Source of the DNA: JBBQZU01 sp038207425
GTDB taxonomy: Bacteria > Bacteroidota > Bacteroidia > Flavobacteriales_D > Cryomorphaceae
DNA length: 64,000 bases
Assembly: GCA_038207425.1 (NCBI GenBank)
Contig: JBBQZU010000008.1
Location: 1 to 64,000 of the forward strand
Direction: 5' to 3'
Part shown: positions 52,624-62,256 of the stretch, piece by piece
Numbering within the stretch: position 1 is the first letter of the stretch
Layout of the letters: the number at the start of each line of letters is the position of its first letter
Program-made: the position numbers and the translations under genes
The notes under the pieces: generated by a model
Told to the model about the DNA's origin: nothing
What the model saw: the letters and a program-made list of their open reading frames with translations, nothing else
Database searches by the model: none

Positions 52624-53529
52624 ATGCGCATTGTTATCTTATCCAGAAATTCGAGTATATACTCCACCAATCGCCTGCGCGAAGCTGCAGAAAAGCGGGG
52701 GCATGAAGCCATTGTTGTTGACCACCTGAAGTGCTCGCTGATTGGCGAGCATAAAAATCCGAGAATTACATACAACGGCGAAGAGCTTATCGGGGTTCGG
52801 GCCATAGTGCCGCGCATTGGAGCATCGGTAACCTTTTATGGTACAGCAGTGGTAAGGCAGTTTGAAATGCAGGATGTTTATTCGGTAAATTCATCAATTT
52901 CCATTGTGCGCTCTCGCGACAAACTTCGCAGCATGCAGATTTTTTCACGCCATGATATCGATATTCCCAAGTCTATCTTTACCAACCAACCGAAGAATGT
53001 GGATGTTCTTATTAAGGAAATAGGCGGCGCTCCTGTAATTATTAAGTTGCTCGAAGGCACACAGGGTATTGGGGTAGTTCTTGCCGAAACCAAAAAGGCA
53101 GCCCGCTCGGTGGTTGAGGCTTTTCACGGGCTTAATGCCAACATGCTTATTCAGGAATATATTGCCGAAGCTGGCGGTGCCGACATTCGCGCCTTTGTTG
53201 TAGATGGAAAAGTGGTTGGTGCTATGAAGCGTCAGGGCGCTGAAGGTGAGTTTAGGTCCAATCTGCATCGGGGCGGCAGAGCAAAATCAGTGCGCCTAAC
53301 TCCGGCGCAGCGCACCCTGGCACTGAGGGCTGTGAAAGCTATGGGGCTAACGATGGCTGGTGTTGATATGATTGAGTCGAAACGGGGGCCTCTCGTGCTT
53401 GAAGTAAACTCATCGCCCGGGCTTGAAGGCATTGAAAAAGCCACAGGAAAGGATATAGCCGGTGCCGTAATTCGCTGTATTGAGAAGTATGCCGGAAAGA
53501 TTCACAAGGCCGATAAAGTAGGGGCCTGA
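52624..53529 (+). CDS. rimK: RimK-type alpha-L-glutamate ligase
   Basis: A 301-aa ATP-grasp ligase that adds glutamate residues to the C-terminus of ribosomal protein S6 in E. coli; homologues make other poly-glutamate tails or join different amino acids. The N-terminal domain starts MRIVILSRNSSIYST. ATP-grasp motifs are VIIKLLEGTQGIGVVLAE and GPLVLEVNSSPGLEGIE. It follows the protease gene by two bases and is the last of the short operon. Its stop is close to the convergent SBBP gene. Confidence 0.93.
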   Translation: MRIVILSRNSSIYSTNRLREAAEKRGHEAIVVDHLKCSLIGEHKNPRITYNGEELIGVRAIVPRIGASVTFYGTAVVRQFEMQDVYSVNSSISIVRSRDKLRSMQIFSRHDIDIPKSIFTNQPKNVDVLIKEIGGAPVIIKLLEGTQGIGVVLAETKKAARSVVEAFHGLNANMLIQEYIAEAGGADIRAFVVDGKVVGAMKRQGAEGEFRSNLHRGGRAKSVRLTPAQRTLALRAVKAMGLTMAGVDMIESKRGPLVLEVNSSPGLEGIEKATGKDIAGAVIRCIEKYAGKIHKADKVGA

Positions 53530-53559
53530 TTTCAAAAAAACCGGATATCAATAAAGTAT

Positions 53560-56061
53560 CTACTTGGTAATTATCAACTTTTTGGTCGTCAATTCGCCTG
53601 AACCCGATAATTGCACTACATAAATGCCTGCCGCCAAATCCGCGAAGTCTGCATCGATGCTATACTTTTGCCCGGATATCAACGATTTGGTAAGGATATG
53701 TTTTACAATGTTGCCCTTAATATCAACCACATCAAGTTTTATGATCCCTGAATTTATTGGGCTTATGGAAATGGTCGCCACACCATTTGAAGGGTTGGGC
53801 CAAATGGCCATATCAGAAACTATGTGTGGATTATTCGAAGTCCCCAAAATCGTACTAAACTTAATAAGATATTGGTCGGCAGCGCCTCCAAACTGACTTT
53901 GGCTTGCATCAATTGATACCGGAAAATTGGCACTTCGGGTCCATCCAAAAGCCAGAAGCATGTCATCAGGTCCGTATGCAAGGCCTCCATCAGCCTGATC
54001 ATTTTGCGCACCTCCATAATAGGTAGACCACTGCACATTTCCTGGTTCATCGAATTTGACAAAATAGATATCCCAGCCTCCGGATGCACTTGATTGAAAA
54101 GCATCGGGGGTGGTATAAAGGTTATTGCTCAGCGTTCGGCCCTGCATATAAATATTGTTCGAATTATCTAAAGCCAATCCACCTGAGCCTAAATCATCGC
54201 CTGAACCACCGAAGTATGTGCTCCACTTCAAAAGCCCTGTCTGATCGAATTTAGCTAAGAAAGCATCCCGAAAACCTCCGCCGAACACGGGCTGAAAAGA
54301 ACCGCTCGTTGTTGGCAAATCAGTACTTCGGCTATAACCTTGTATGTAAACGTTATTTGCCTGATCAACCACGCACCCTCCTGTGCCGTAATCAGAAGCG
54401 TTGCCACCGAAGAATGTTGACCATTCCATCGCACCGGCCGAAGTAAATTTCGCTACATATACATCATGCGAACCGGCTGAAATTGACTGAAAAGCCTGCG
54501 TACTAACAGGGAAATCTGAACTTAAAGTATTGCCATGAATATATATATTATTATTAGCATCTATGGTACAGTTGCCATTTCCGAAATCTCTGGCGCTTCC
54601 CCCGAAAAAAGTCGACCAAATCAAGTTGCCATCAGGGCTAAATTTTGCCAGGTATATATCGATTATCCCCGCATGATCTTGTTGATAGGCATTTGCAGTT
54701 ATCGGAAAATTGGTACTTGCTGTCCAACCCTGAACAATGACATTGCCGTCAAGATCTATTTTACAACCTCCTCGTCCGGCGTCTGTATCAGCTCCACCCA
54801 AATAGGTTGCCCAACTTCTTGAGCCATCATTGTTAAGTTTTATCAGAAATGAATCATAATCACCGCCTCCATATTCTGTTTGGAATGCTTCCGTGGTAAC
54901 CGGGAAATTTGAGCTTTCTGTAAAACCATGCAAGTATATACTCCCTTCACCATCAAGTGATATTCCGCCCTGACTAATGTCATCTTGCAATCCTCAAAAA
55001 TAAGTAGCCCAAACAGGGATACCCGCGCTGCTTAATTTGGTGATGGTAAGGTCTATCTTACCGGCTCCTACTGTTTGATATGCCCCAGTAGTTGAAGGAA
55101 AATCGCTGCTAAATGTATGGCCGTAGGTGTATATGTTTCCATCAGAACCGACAACAACGTCACTGCCAAAATCACCGGAGCTTCCGCCGTGAAAGGTTGC
55201 CCACTCGCGGGTAGGATCGATGATTAAATCAAGTTGAGGATTAAACGATTCAATGGAAAAACCTAATTCACTTCCATTAAGTGTATAGCCGCTTTTGAGC
55301 ATCACTCCGGCCTGAAAGGTTTCGGGTGCAGTCTCGGTGATGCTTCCCAAAGTGGTTTCGATAACCAATTCGCCGGCAGCGTTAATGAATTGACTATTGC
55401 TACCACGTATCTTTACCTTTATCTGTTCATGGTTTGCGCCAGCCTTCACATACCAGTCATATTTTAATTTGCCTTCACTTATATACAAAATCAGATCAAT
55501 ATTGCTATATACATTCTCAAGCACGAGCGACTCAAAGCCATAAGCTGTCGATAAAACTTTATTTTTTGAGAGATAGTAGCGTTCGCTGTAATTGTGTGAT
55601 TTTCTTTCGACAATTCTTTTCGGCTTCATTGATCCAACAAAATCCAGATCAGTGCGATGGCCTGTAATCTTAGCTGCTACAGCCGAGTAAGAATCTGTAT
55701 TGTCCAAATCGTCAATAGTATTGTCTATTTCCAGAAACTCCTGCACATAGGATAATCCATTTTCACGGATGTAAATGGTCATGTTCTTTTGTTTTACCAA
55801 ATAAAGAACGTCCTTTACCGGATTCCCATTTTCGTCGGTTACCTGCCCCGCATTTTTGAGATAGTATATCGGAAATTGGCCGAAATTCGGATCATTTTGA
55901 ATACAATCAGCCGAATTTGCAGGAGATGCTGTAATTTTTTTCATCGGATTACAATCTCCCGATTCTGATCTTTCAGTGTTAAAAAAAGGTGTTTCAGATT
56001 TCGTCGTGTTGAAAATAAGTGATGCAGATAATAGCATGCACAATCCCGTAGCTCGTCCCAT
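53560..56061 (-). pseudogene. T9SS SBBP-repeat protein gene interrupted by one TGA
   Basis: The gene reads as one 834-codon frame, broken by a TGA at 54994-54996. N-terminal part: secretion signal and a domain with NFGQFPIYYLKNAGQVTDENG and KYDWYVKAGAN (DUF7948-like), then the SBBP repeats. The stop sits exactly where every other repeat has a Gly-Gly after the aromatic (WATYF then stop, GLQDD; elsewhere WSTYFGGSGDD and WSTFFGGNASD). A GGA-to-TGA change explains it. The downstream piece could start at a TTG, but it would lack a signal. The end is a T9SS type A sorting domain (MAIWPNPSNGVATISISP ... KKLIITK). Confidence 0.85.
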
Positions 56062-56243
56062 AGTTGACGTTTTTAGTTTGTTTCTGTTTGCCTCAGCATC
56101 TTCTGTTATTAGTTCAATAACAGTGCTTGAAAATACTCACTCGAAGATAAACCATTTTTAAATACAAATTGAAATTTCGTACTGGTTAGTCAGAAATTTT
56201 TTCTCTGGTAGTTTTTTAAAGCTAAAATGATATAGGATGTGCA

Positions 56244-56966
56244 TCAGCTTTTCGGCTTCGAAGGCCTCACTTCGATCTTCGATGGCAAGGTGCGCGGGTG
56301 CATTCGCATAAGGTCAGCTACCATTTGCCCCAAATCTTCGGGCTGAATCTTCCATGCATCAGATTCATTTGGCTCATGGCCTGCAAACTCACTCGTTACG
56401 GAGCCCGGCATAATGGTAGTAACCTTTATATCGTAAGGTCTCAAATCGAGCATGATTGCCTGAGAAAAACCAACCAGGCCAAACTTGCTTGCATTATAAG
56501 CTGCGCCCTGCGTGAAAAAGTTTGCTCCAGCAAGGCTTGCGATTGTTATGATATACCCCTTTGATTTCTTAAGGGAATCTATAGAAGCTTTTACAGTATT
56601 GAATACACCCGTAAGGTTCGTATCTACTGTTTCATTCCATTGCGCGGAAGTCATTTGGTCAATGGGTGCAAAATACCCAAGGCCGGCATTGGCCACCACA
56701 GCATCAAGTTTTCCGAAATGATCTACAGTGCTTTTCACAACGCGTTCCATATCGCTCATAGAGCGCACATCGGCTGCCATACCGAGTACTGAATTATGGC
56801 CTTTTTTTCGAAGTTTTTCTACGGCGTCTGCAACTGCCTTACTGTTTCTGCTTGTAATTGATACTGCGCAGCCATTGTTCAAGAGTACTTCGGCTATTCC
56901 GTAACCTATTCCGCGGGTTCCGCCGGTTATCAATATCACTTTTCCCTTCAGTTCCATATCTCTCAT
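56244..56966 (-). CDS. Short-chain dehydrogenase/reductase
   Basis: An SDR of about 240 aa from the ATG at 56966: ITGGTRGIGYGIAEVL (Rossmann cofactor motif), VVANAGLGYFAPID, Ser-Tyr-Lys catalytic pattern (IASLAG and YNASKFGLVG), and an IMPGSVTSEF loop. The Arg after TGGT and the SRNSK segment at the second strand suggest an NADP preference. The substrate is unknown. It is the last gene of the long minus-strand operon, five bases after a hypothetical protein. Confidence 0.88.
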   Translation of the reverse strand: MRDMELKGKVILITGGTRGIGYGIAEVLLNNGCAVSITSRNSKAVADAVEKLRKKGHNSVLGMAADVRSMSDMERVVKSTVDHFGKLDAVVANAGLGYFAPIDQMTSAQWNETVDTNLTGVFNTVKASIDSLKKSKGYIITIASLAGANFFTQGAAYNASKFGLVGFSQAIMLDLRPYDIKVTTIMPGSVTSEFAGHEPNESDAWKIQPEDLGQMVADLMRMHPRTLPSKIEVRPSKPKS

Positions 56967-56971
56967 TTCAA

Positions 56972-57322
56972 TTAACGCTTTGACTGTTTTTGAACGGCCG
57001 GTGCATTTACATCGGCAATAAACCATGAACCTTCATCGGTACTTACAAGCCAGGGCACATCCCACCAAATACCTTCTTTGGCCAACACTACAAAGTCGTC
57101 GGTACGGTCTGCACGGCCGTCAAATGCAAGCCCCAATGAGATGAACGTTTCAAAGATGGTTCTCACTTCAGTTGCATTCGAAGCTCCTACTGCCACCAGA
57201 TATTCATCTTGTTGAAAATCAGAATTTCCAAATGCTTTTACCACAGATTTTAAACCGCCGCTTATGGCATCTTCTATCTTAAAGATGGGCACGATGACGT
57301 TGTATTGTCGAAATTGAATCAT
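56972..57322 (-). CDS. Hypothetical protein
   Basis: A 116-aa soluble protein, mixed alpha/beta (NVIVPIFKIEDAISGGLKSV, EVRTIFETFISLGLAFDGRAD) with an unusual Trp-rich segment (KEGIWWDVPWLVS). No signal peptide. It lies 34 bases after the PorE-like OmpA gene and five bases before the SDR gene. I do not recognise the family. Confidence 0.7.
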   Translation of the reverse strand: MIQFRQYNVIVPIFKIEDAISGGLKSVVKAFGNSDFQQDEYLVAVGASNATEVRTIFETFISLGLAFDGRADRTDDFVVLAKEGIWWDVPWLVSTDEGSWFIADVNAPAVQKQSKR

Positions 57323-57356
57323 AATAAGTCCTTATCATGGTGAAGGTAAGCGATAA

Positions 57357-59399
57357 CTACCTTGTTGAGGTAATTTTAAACTCTGTACGTCGGTTTTTAG
57401 CGCGATTTACCGCTGAATTATTTGGTGCCAACGGCACTGTATCGCCGTAACCTTTAAATGACATATGGTTAAAATTTATACCTGCTGACTGCAAATAACC
57501 GAATACTTCAAAGGCTCTGTCGGTGCTTAAAACAAGGTTTCTCTTGGGGTCGCCAACATCGTCAGTATGTCCACCTATTTCAATTTTCAGCTTCGGGTTT
57601 TCCTGAAGGTAAATTACAAACTCATCGAGCACCCGCTTTGATGCTTCATCGAGGTCCGATGAGTTGGTGCCAAAGCGAATATCATTCATACGGTAAGCCA
57701 TTCCTTGCTTTACAGGTTCGGCAGTCATAGCAATCTCTTGCACCGCCATTGCGGTATCTGCTAGGGTGAACACCCTTGAGTTGAAGGCGATGGCTTCAGT
57801 ATCGCTTTTTATGCTTACGAGTACTTCTCCGTCAGCTTTCAGATCTAATACTGCCGCATAGGTGCCATCATCTTTATCAACCGCAAATTCTTTTATCTCC
57901 TGCGTCTTGGCGTACTTCACTTCCAAACGGGCATCTGCTGGTGGTGTGCCATCAGTAGTGGTTACTTCGCCTTTTATTATCATTACTTTTTCAGGTCTCG
58001 CTTTTTGCGGAAGCTCGAAGGAGAATATGTCAAGCCCCTGTGACTTGTCCTTATTTGCGGAAGCAAAATAGGCTTTTGTGCCATCGGTGCTCACTATTAG
58101 GCCATGCTCGTCTTGAGGTGAATTTATAGGATAGCCAATATTTTTGGGCTGGCTCCAAGCACCTTTTTCATCCTGACGACAATAGTAAATGTCGTATCCC
58201 CCGGCACCTGGCCTGCCATTACTCGAAAAATACAGGGTGCGGCTGTCGGTATGCAGAAATGGGCTTTTGTCATTTCCATTGGTATTGATACCGGTGCCCA
58301 GCGATTTGGTGGCTGACCACATACCATCTTTTTGCCGCTCAGTGTAGAAAATATCTATGGTTGGGTTTCCGCTTTCATCGGGGGTGGTATTGCTCCTTCT
58401 GGTAGCAAAAAAGAGCGTACTTCCGTCAGCGCTGATACTGGGCTGGGCTTCCCATCCATCTGTTGTATTTACTTTATCACCGAGATTTTCCAGTCCCGAC
58501 CAGGTGAATACAGGCCGCCCGTCCTTACCAATACTGCGCTGATAGCGTGTCACATAAATGTCGCAATTTTTGTAGGATGACGAAACCGGTTTGCACACTG
58601 TTACAAACAGTTCTCTGTTGTCGAGCGAAATGCTGACACCTCCGTAATTATCGCCTACATTGAAGGGAGGGGGAAGCGCAGTGGGTGTTTCAAAATCTGT
58701 TAGCCCTGTTTTGCGAAAGCTTTGCATGAGCAATTCTACCTCGCGTGCGTATATATCGCCTTTGGATTTTTCAGTGCTTTTGCGGGTAAAATATACGTAC
58801 TCGTTATCGGGTGAAAGCATGGGCAGGTATTCATCGCCGGCAGTGTTTACACCACCTATTTTTACCGGATTGAAAGGCACTGGATTGGCGTAAAATTCAG
58901 TGTAGAATTTCACTTCAGGGAGTAGTTTCTCCGCATCTTGCCGCTTCACAAGGTGGTCGCGCGATGATTTGCCCTTTGATATGTCAAAAAGTAGAAATGC
59001 TTCCAATGCTTCCGCCGAAGCTTCATATTCCTGTATGCCGTATGATATTATGCCGCGGTAGTAGCAGGCATCAGCGTGATAAAGGGGGCAGGCTTCTATC
59101 ACTTCGCCAAATGTGCGCCATGCGGGTTCTGTATTGCCATTGCGGTCGTAGGCTATCTGGTATTGCAGCCTGGCTTTAGCGAAAAGACAAGCTATGCAAT
59201 CGGGGTCGGCGCTGAGTGACTTAATGATCAGGTCGAGTCTGTCACTATCAGAAAGCTTTGGTGAACCCGCAGCTTCATCGAGCAGCTTTTGTGCTTTTTT
59301 TGACGGGGGCTGCGCACAAGCGTCCTGCCCCGACATTTGACAGGCTATAGAAAATAAACAAATCAACAATACAACTTTGCGTATTGTGTCTCTTACCAT
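57357..59399 (-). CDS. PorE-like OmpA protein with TPR, PD40 and regulatory domains
   Basis: A 680-aa envelope protein. Domains: N-terminal signal with possible lipobox SIAC (Cys20), TPR-like helices (residues 30-160), PD40 blades (about 190-450, for example ADGSTLFFATRR and GGYDIYYCRQDEKGAW), a carboxypeptidase-regulatory-like segment (MIIKGEVTTTDGTPPADARLEV), and a C-terminal OmpA domain (IGGHTDDVGDPKRNLVLSTDRAFEV). Same architecture as the gene at 28.5 kb and as T9SS component PorE. The possible lipid anchor makes this copy the closer PorE match. It lies three bases downstream of the AsmA-like gene. Confidence 0.88.
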   Translation of the reverse strand: MVRDTIRKVVLLICLFSIACQMSGQDACAQPPSKKAQKLLDEAAGSPKLSDSDRLDLIIKSLSADPDCIACLFAKARLQYQIAYDRNGNTEPAWRTFGEVIEACPLYHADACYYRGIISYGIQEYEASAEALEAFLLFDISKGKSSRDHLVKRQDAEKLLPEVKFYTEFYANPVPFNPVKIGGVNTAGDEYLPMLSPDNEYVYFTRKSTEKSKGDIYAREVELLMQSFRKTGLTDFETPTALPPPFNVGDNYGGVSISLDNRELFVTVCKPVSSSYKNCDIYVTRYQRSIGKDGRPVFTWSGLENLGDKVNTTDGWEAQPSISADGSTLFFATRRSNTTPDESGNPTIDIFYTERQKDGMWSATKSLGTGINTNGNDKSPFLHTDSRTLYFSSNGRPGAGGYDIYYCRQDEKGAWSQPKNIGYPINSPQDEHGLIVSTDGTKAYFASANKDKSQGLDIFSFELPQKARPEKVMIIKGEVTTTDGTPPADARLEVKYAKTQEIKEFAVDKDDGTYAAVLDLKADGEVLVSIKSDTEAIAFNSRVFTLADTAMAVQEIAMTAEPVKQGMAYRMNDIRFGTNSSDLDEASKRVLDEFVIYLQENPKLKIEIGGHTDDVGDPKRNLVLSTDRAFEVFGYLQSAGINFNHMSFKGYGDTVPLAPNNSAVNRAKNRRTEFKITSTR

Positions 59400-59402
59400 C
59401 CT

Positions 59403-62246
59403 TTACTCCGCTTTGATTTTATCTGCTTCAGTCCGTGCTTTTTTCATCATATCATCAGCTTGTTTGGCCGCTTCAGCTTCTACCTGCTTAGCCCGCTTGT
59501 CTGCCTCCGTGCGCAATTTGTCGGCAGCCAATTTAGCCCCAGCTTTGGCAATAGGATTCTTGGCGTCATCAACGAGCTTTTGGGCATTCTTCTCACTTTC
59601 ATCGCGTATTGCCTTGGCAGCTTTTGCAGCTTCAATTTTTATTTTGTCGGCTTGTTTCTGCGCGTCAGCAAGTAATTGCTGGGCCTTTTTATCTGCTTCT
59701 TCACGCGCCTTGTCAATGGTTTCGTCAATTTTTTCGGTTACTATTTCTTTCACCTTTTCAGTTGCCTGGTCTTTGAGCGATTGGCCCATGCCCTCCATAC
59801 CCGCAAAGCTTGGCGAAATGGTGGGGTCGTAAAGATTGCCATGCACACGCACATTCATGTTTATGAATTCACCGAGGGTGATGCCGCCACCCAGAAATGC
59901 ATTGGCTTGAACCAGCATACCTTCAGCCATTTTATTGAATTCACCACCCAGTTCACTGCGCGGTATTTTCATTTTCATCAGGTAGTCTAGCGTCTCGTCA
60001 AAACTGCTGTAGCCCGATACGTTGGCACTCATTTTATTGATTTTCACATCAAATGGATCGGTTACAATTTTGCCGTCTTCTATCACAAAAGTCACATTTA
60101 CATCACTCACTTCCTGGCGAGCCAATTGTGGCGATTTCAAGGTGGTGCTCAGTTTTTCCAAGAATTTTCCACCTTCGAGTACCAGGCTGTTGCTTCGCAA
60201 ATTGCCCTTGCCCTGCATGGTGGCGTATACGGGTTCCATATTGCCATCGAGTTCAGTTTTCAAAGTGAATGTTGAGCTTATTTTACCGTTGGCATGCTTG
60301 GCAATAGGGGCCATTTTTTCAATAGATTTCAAGGCATCTGCGGTTTGTCGAATATCTACGTTGCGAATATCATACCCAAAATCCATGTTGGGCACAGCAG
60401 GGTCCTGGGTATTGTACGAGCCGTCCATTTGCACTGTACCGTCGAGGGTCTCGAAGGTGAGCTTTCGTAGAGCGGCTATTTGGTCTTTTATGGTTATTTG
60501 TCCGGCAATATTCTTCAATACCATTTTGTCATACAGAATTTCGCCGATGGTAGCGTTGAGCACAAGGTCAAGGTTGCCGGGTACTTCCATGATGCCAGTA
60601 GCGGCAGTATCAGCATCAGCGGTTCCAGTAGAATCTGTTTTTGCAGTTTCGCCTGCAGCCGTTTCAGTGTCGCTCATATACTTGTTGGCATTGATCTTAT
60701 CGGCTGCAAAATTGAACACACCCTGAAGCGTAGTGTCGGTAAGCGCATAGGCCACGTAATTGTTCAGATATCCATCAAGGCTCATATTAATTTCGTCATA
60801 GCTTAGGCGAAAAGTTTCAACCGCAAGCCGCTGCGGACTAAAGGTAACGCGCGCTTCAGGTATAGCCACTTTCATATCGACATCGGTATAACTCATGTCA
60901 TTAAGGCTGGCATTACCTTCGGCTTTAAATTTATCGAATTGCTGACTCTCAATATTGCTCAAGGCTCCATCGAGCACAAAATGGGCAGCAAAAAGTCCGG
61001 CAAGCGAGAATTCACCATCCATGGGTATTACATCCTTAAAGCTTCCAAGGTCCAGGTCGGCATCTACACGGGTTTTGATAAGAGGGTCGCTCATAGGACG
61101 GCGCAAGTAAAGCTCTGCATCAATGGTATTGGGTTTACCCGACATTTTACCAATTTCCATGTAGAACTTAGGAATATCAATGGTGAGCAAGTCCATGTCA
61201 TTGCCTTCAGGGCTTACTACCTTCATGTCAATGGCAATATTTTCAATGCTGCGCGGCAGGTCGGGGTATTTTATTCGCCCTTCATTTACAGCCATATTTA
61301 TCCCGAATCCAGGCATAGAATTATCGTTGTATATGCCTTTTACATATCCGTCAAAAGCAAGAGTTCCGCGGGCATCTACTCCATCGAGGTCAGCGGCAAA
61401 TTCAGCAGGAACGAGTGAAAGAACGGCAAGCAGGTCGGTGCGCTTTGCGGCAAATGTGATGTCCATGTCAATGTCGTCGGCAGGCATGGCGAGCCATCCG
61501 TCAAAACCTATACCAAGCCTGTTTAGCAGCAGCTCATTTTCCATAAATGTAAACTTCATATTTACCATATCCATGGCAAGGTCGGCTTTAAGCTCACCTT
61601 TTGCGTTTTTGATATACCTCACACCGTCATATACCACATCTACCACCTTGATTGTGCTCGTGGTGTGTAGCGTGAAAACATCATCAGTAAAGTTACCGCG
61701 CCCTGTATGTTCAAGGCCACCGAGCAACATTACCATAGGCAGTGTGGCATCATCGTATACTACACGGCCGTTGGTTATGGTGTACTCATTGATGTCAAGT
61801 TTTACAGGTGCGCTTTCCTCTCCGCTTACGGGTACTTCTGTTTCTTCGCTTGGTTTTGCAATGTCATAATTGGCTTTGCCATCGGCCAGTACTTTTATTT
61901 TTATTATAGGATTATCAAGTTCAATGCGCTTTACACCTATTTGGTTTCCTCTAATTACACTCATTACATCAACCGTGAGCCGGAGATTGTTCATATAGGT
62001 GAGGGTATCTCCTTCAAAAGCTTCAATGCCTATAATGCTGAGCTCTTCAATTTTCACCGAAAGGTTTGGAAAACTGCGTATGAGCGACAGATCCACATCA
62101 GCAAATCCGAGTTTTGCATTCAGATTTTTATTTGCTTCGGTTTTAATAAGCTCCACAATTTTGCCTTTAAAGGCTATGGGAATTATTATTAGTGCTGCTA
62201 TGAAGAGCACTACAATGACGCCTGCGATTTTTAGAAACTTTTTCAT
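59403..62246 (-). CDS. AsmA-like protein with a C-terminal coiled coil
   Basis: A 947-aa protein anchored by an N-terminal helix (IAGVIVVLFIAALIIIPIAF) followed by the AsmA N-terminal domain (LNAKLGFADVDLSLIRSFPNLSVKIEEL) and a long repeating beta-groove body as in TamB/YhdP lipid-transfer bridges. Near 780-810 the AsmA-type ending gives way to about 130 residues of Ala/Lys/Glu/Gln heptads (DKKAQQLLADAQKQADKIK), a coiled coil that ordinary AsmA proteins lack. It lies between a symporter gene and an OmpA gene, all tightly spaced. Confidence 0.85.
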   Translation of the reverse strand: MKKFLKIAGVIVVLFIAALIIIPIAFKGKIVELIKTEANKNLNAKLGFADVDLSLIRSFPNLSVKIEELSIIGIEAFEGDTLTYMNNLRLTVDVMSVIRGNQIGVKRIELDNPIIKIKVLADGKANYDIAKPSEETEVPVSGEESAPVKLDINEYTITNGRVVYDDATLPMVMLLGGLEHTGRGNFTDDVFTLHTTSTIKVVDVVYDGVRYIKNAKGELKADLAMDMVNMKFTFMENELLLNRLGIGFDGWLAMPADDIDMDITFAAKRTDLLAVLSLVPAEFAADLDGVDARGTLAFDGYVKGIYNDNSMPGFGINMAVNEGRIKYPDLPRSIENIAIDMKVVSPEGNDMDLLTIDIPKFYMEIGKMSGKPNTIDAELYLRRPMSDPLIKTRVDADLDLGSFKDVIPMDGEFSLAGLFAAHFVLDGALSNIESQQFDKFKAEGNASLNDMSYTDVDMKVAIPEARVTFSPQRLAVETFRLSYDEINMSLDGYLNNYVAYALTDTTLQGVFNFAADKINANKYMSDTETAAGETAKTDSTGTADADTAATGIMEVPGNLDLVLNATIGEILYDKMVLKNIAGQITIKDQIAALRKLTFETLDGTVQMDGSYNTQDPAVPNMDFGYDIRNVDIRQTADALKSIEKMAPIAKHANGKISSTFTLKTELDGNMEPVYATMQGKGNLRSNSLVLEGGKFLEKLSTTLKSPQLARQEVSDVNVTFVIEDGKIVTDPFDVKINKMSANVSGYSSFDETLDYLMKMKIPRSELGGEFNKMAEGMLVQANAFLGGGITLGEFINMNVRVHGNLYDPTISPSFAGMEGMGQSLKDQATEKVKEIVTEKIDETIDKAREEADKKAQQLLADAQKQADKIKIEAAKAAKAIRDESEKNAQKLVDDAKNPIAKAGAKLAADKLRTEADKRAKQVEAEAAKQADDMMKKARTEADKIKAE

Positions 62247-62256
62247 TTTTGGAATT

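Noticed and set aside
54994..54996. TGA read as glycine, as in SR1/Gracilibacteria
   Set aside because: Many genes here end in TGA, including hisS and the aroC/symporter overlap, and the gene set is clearly Bacteroidota. A single nonsense change is the simpler reading.
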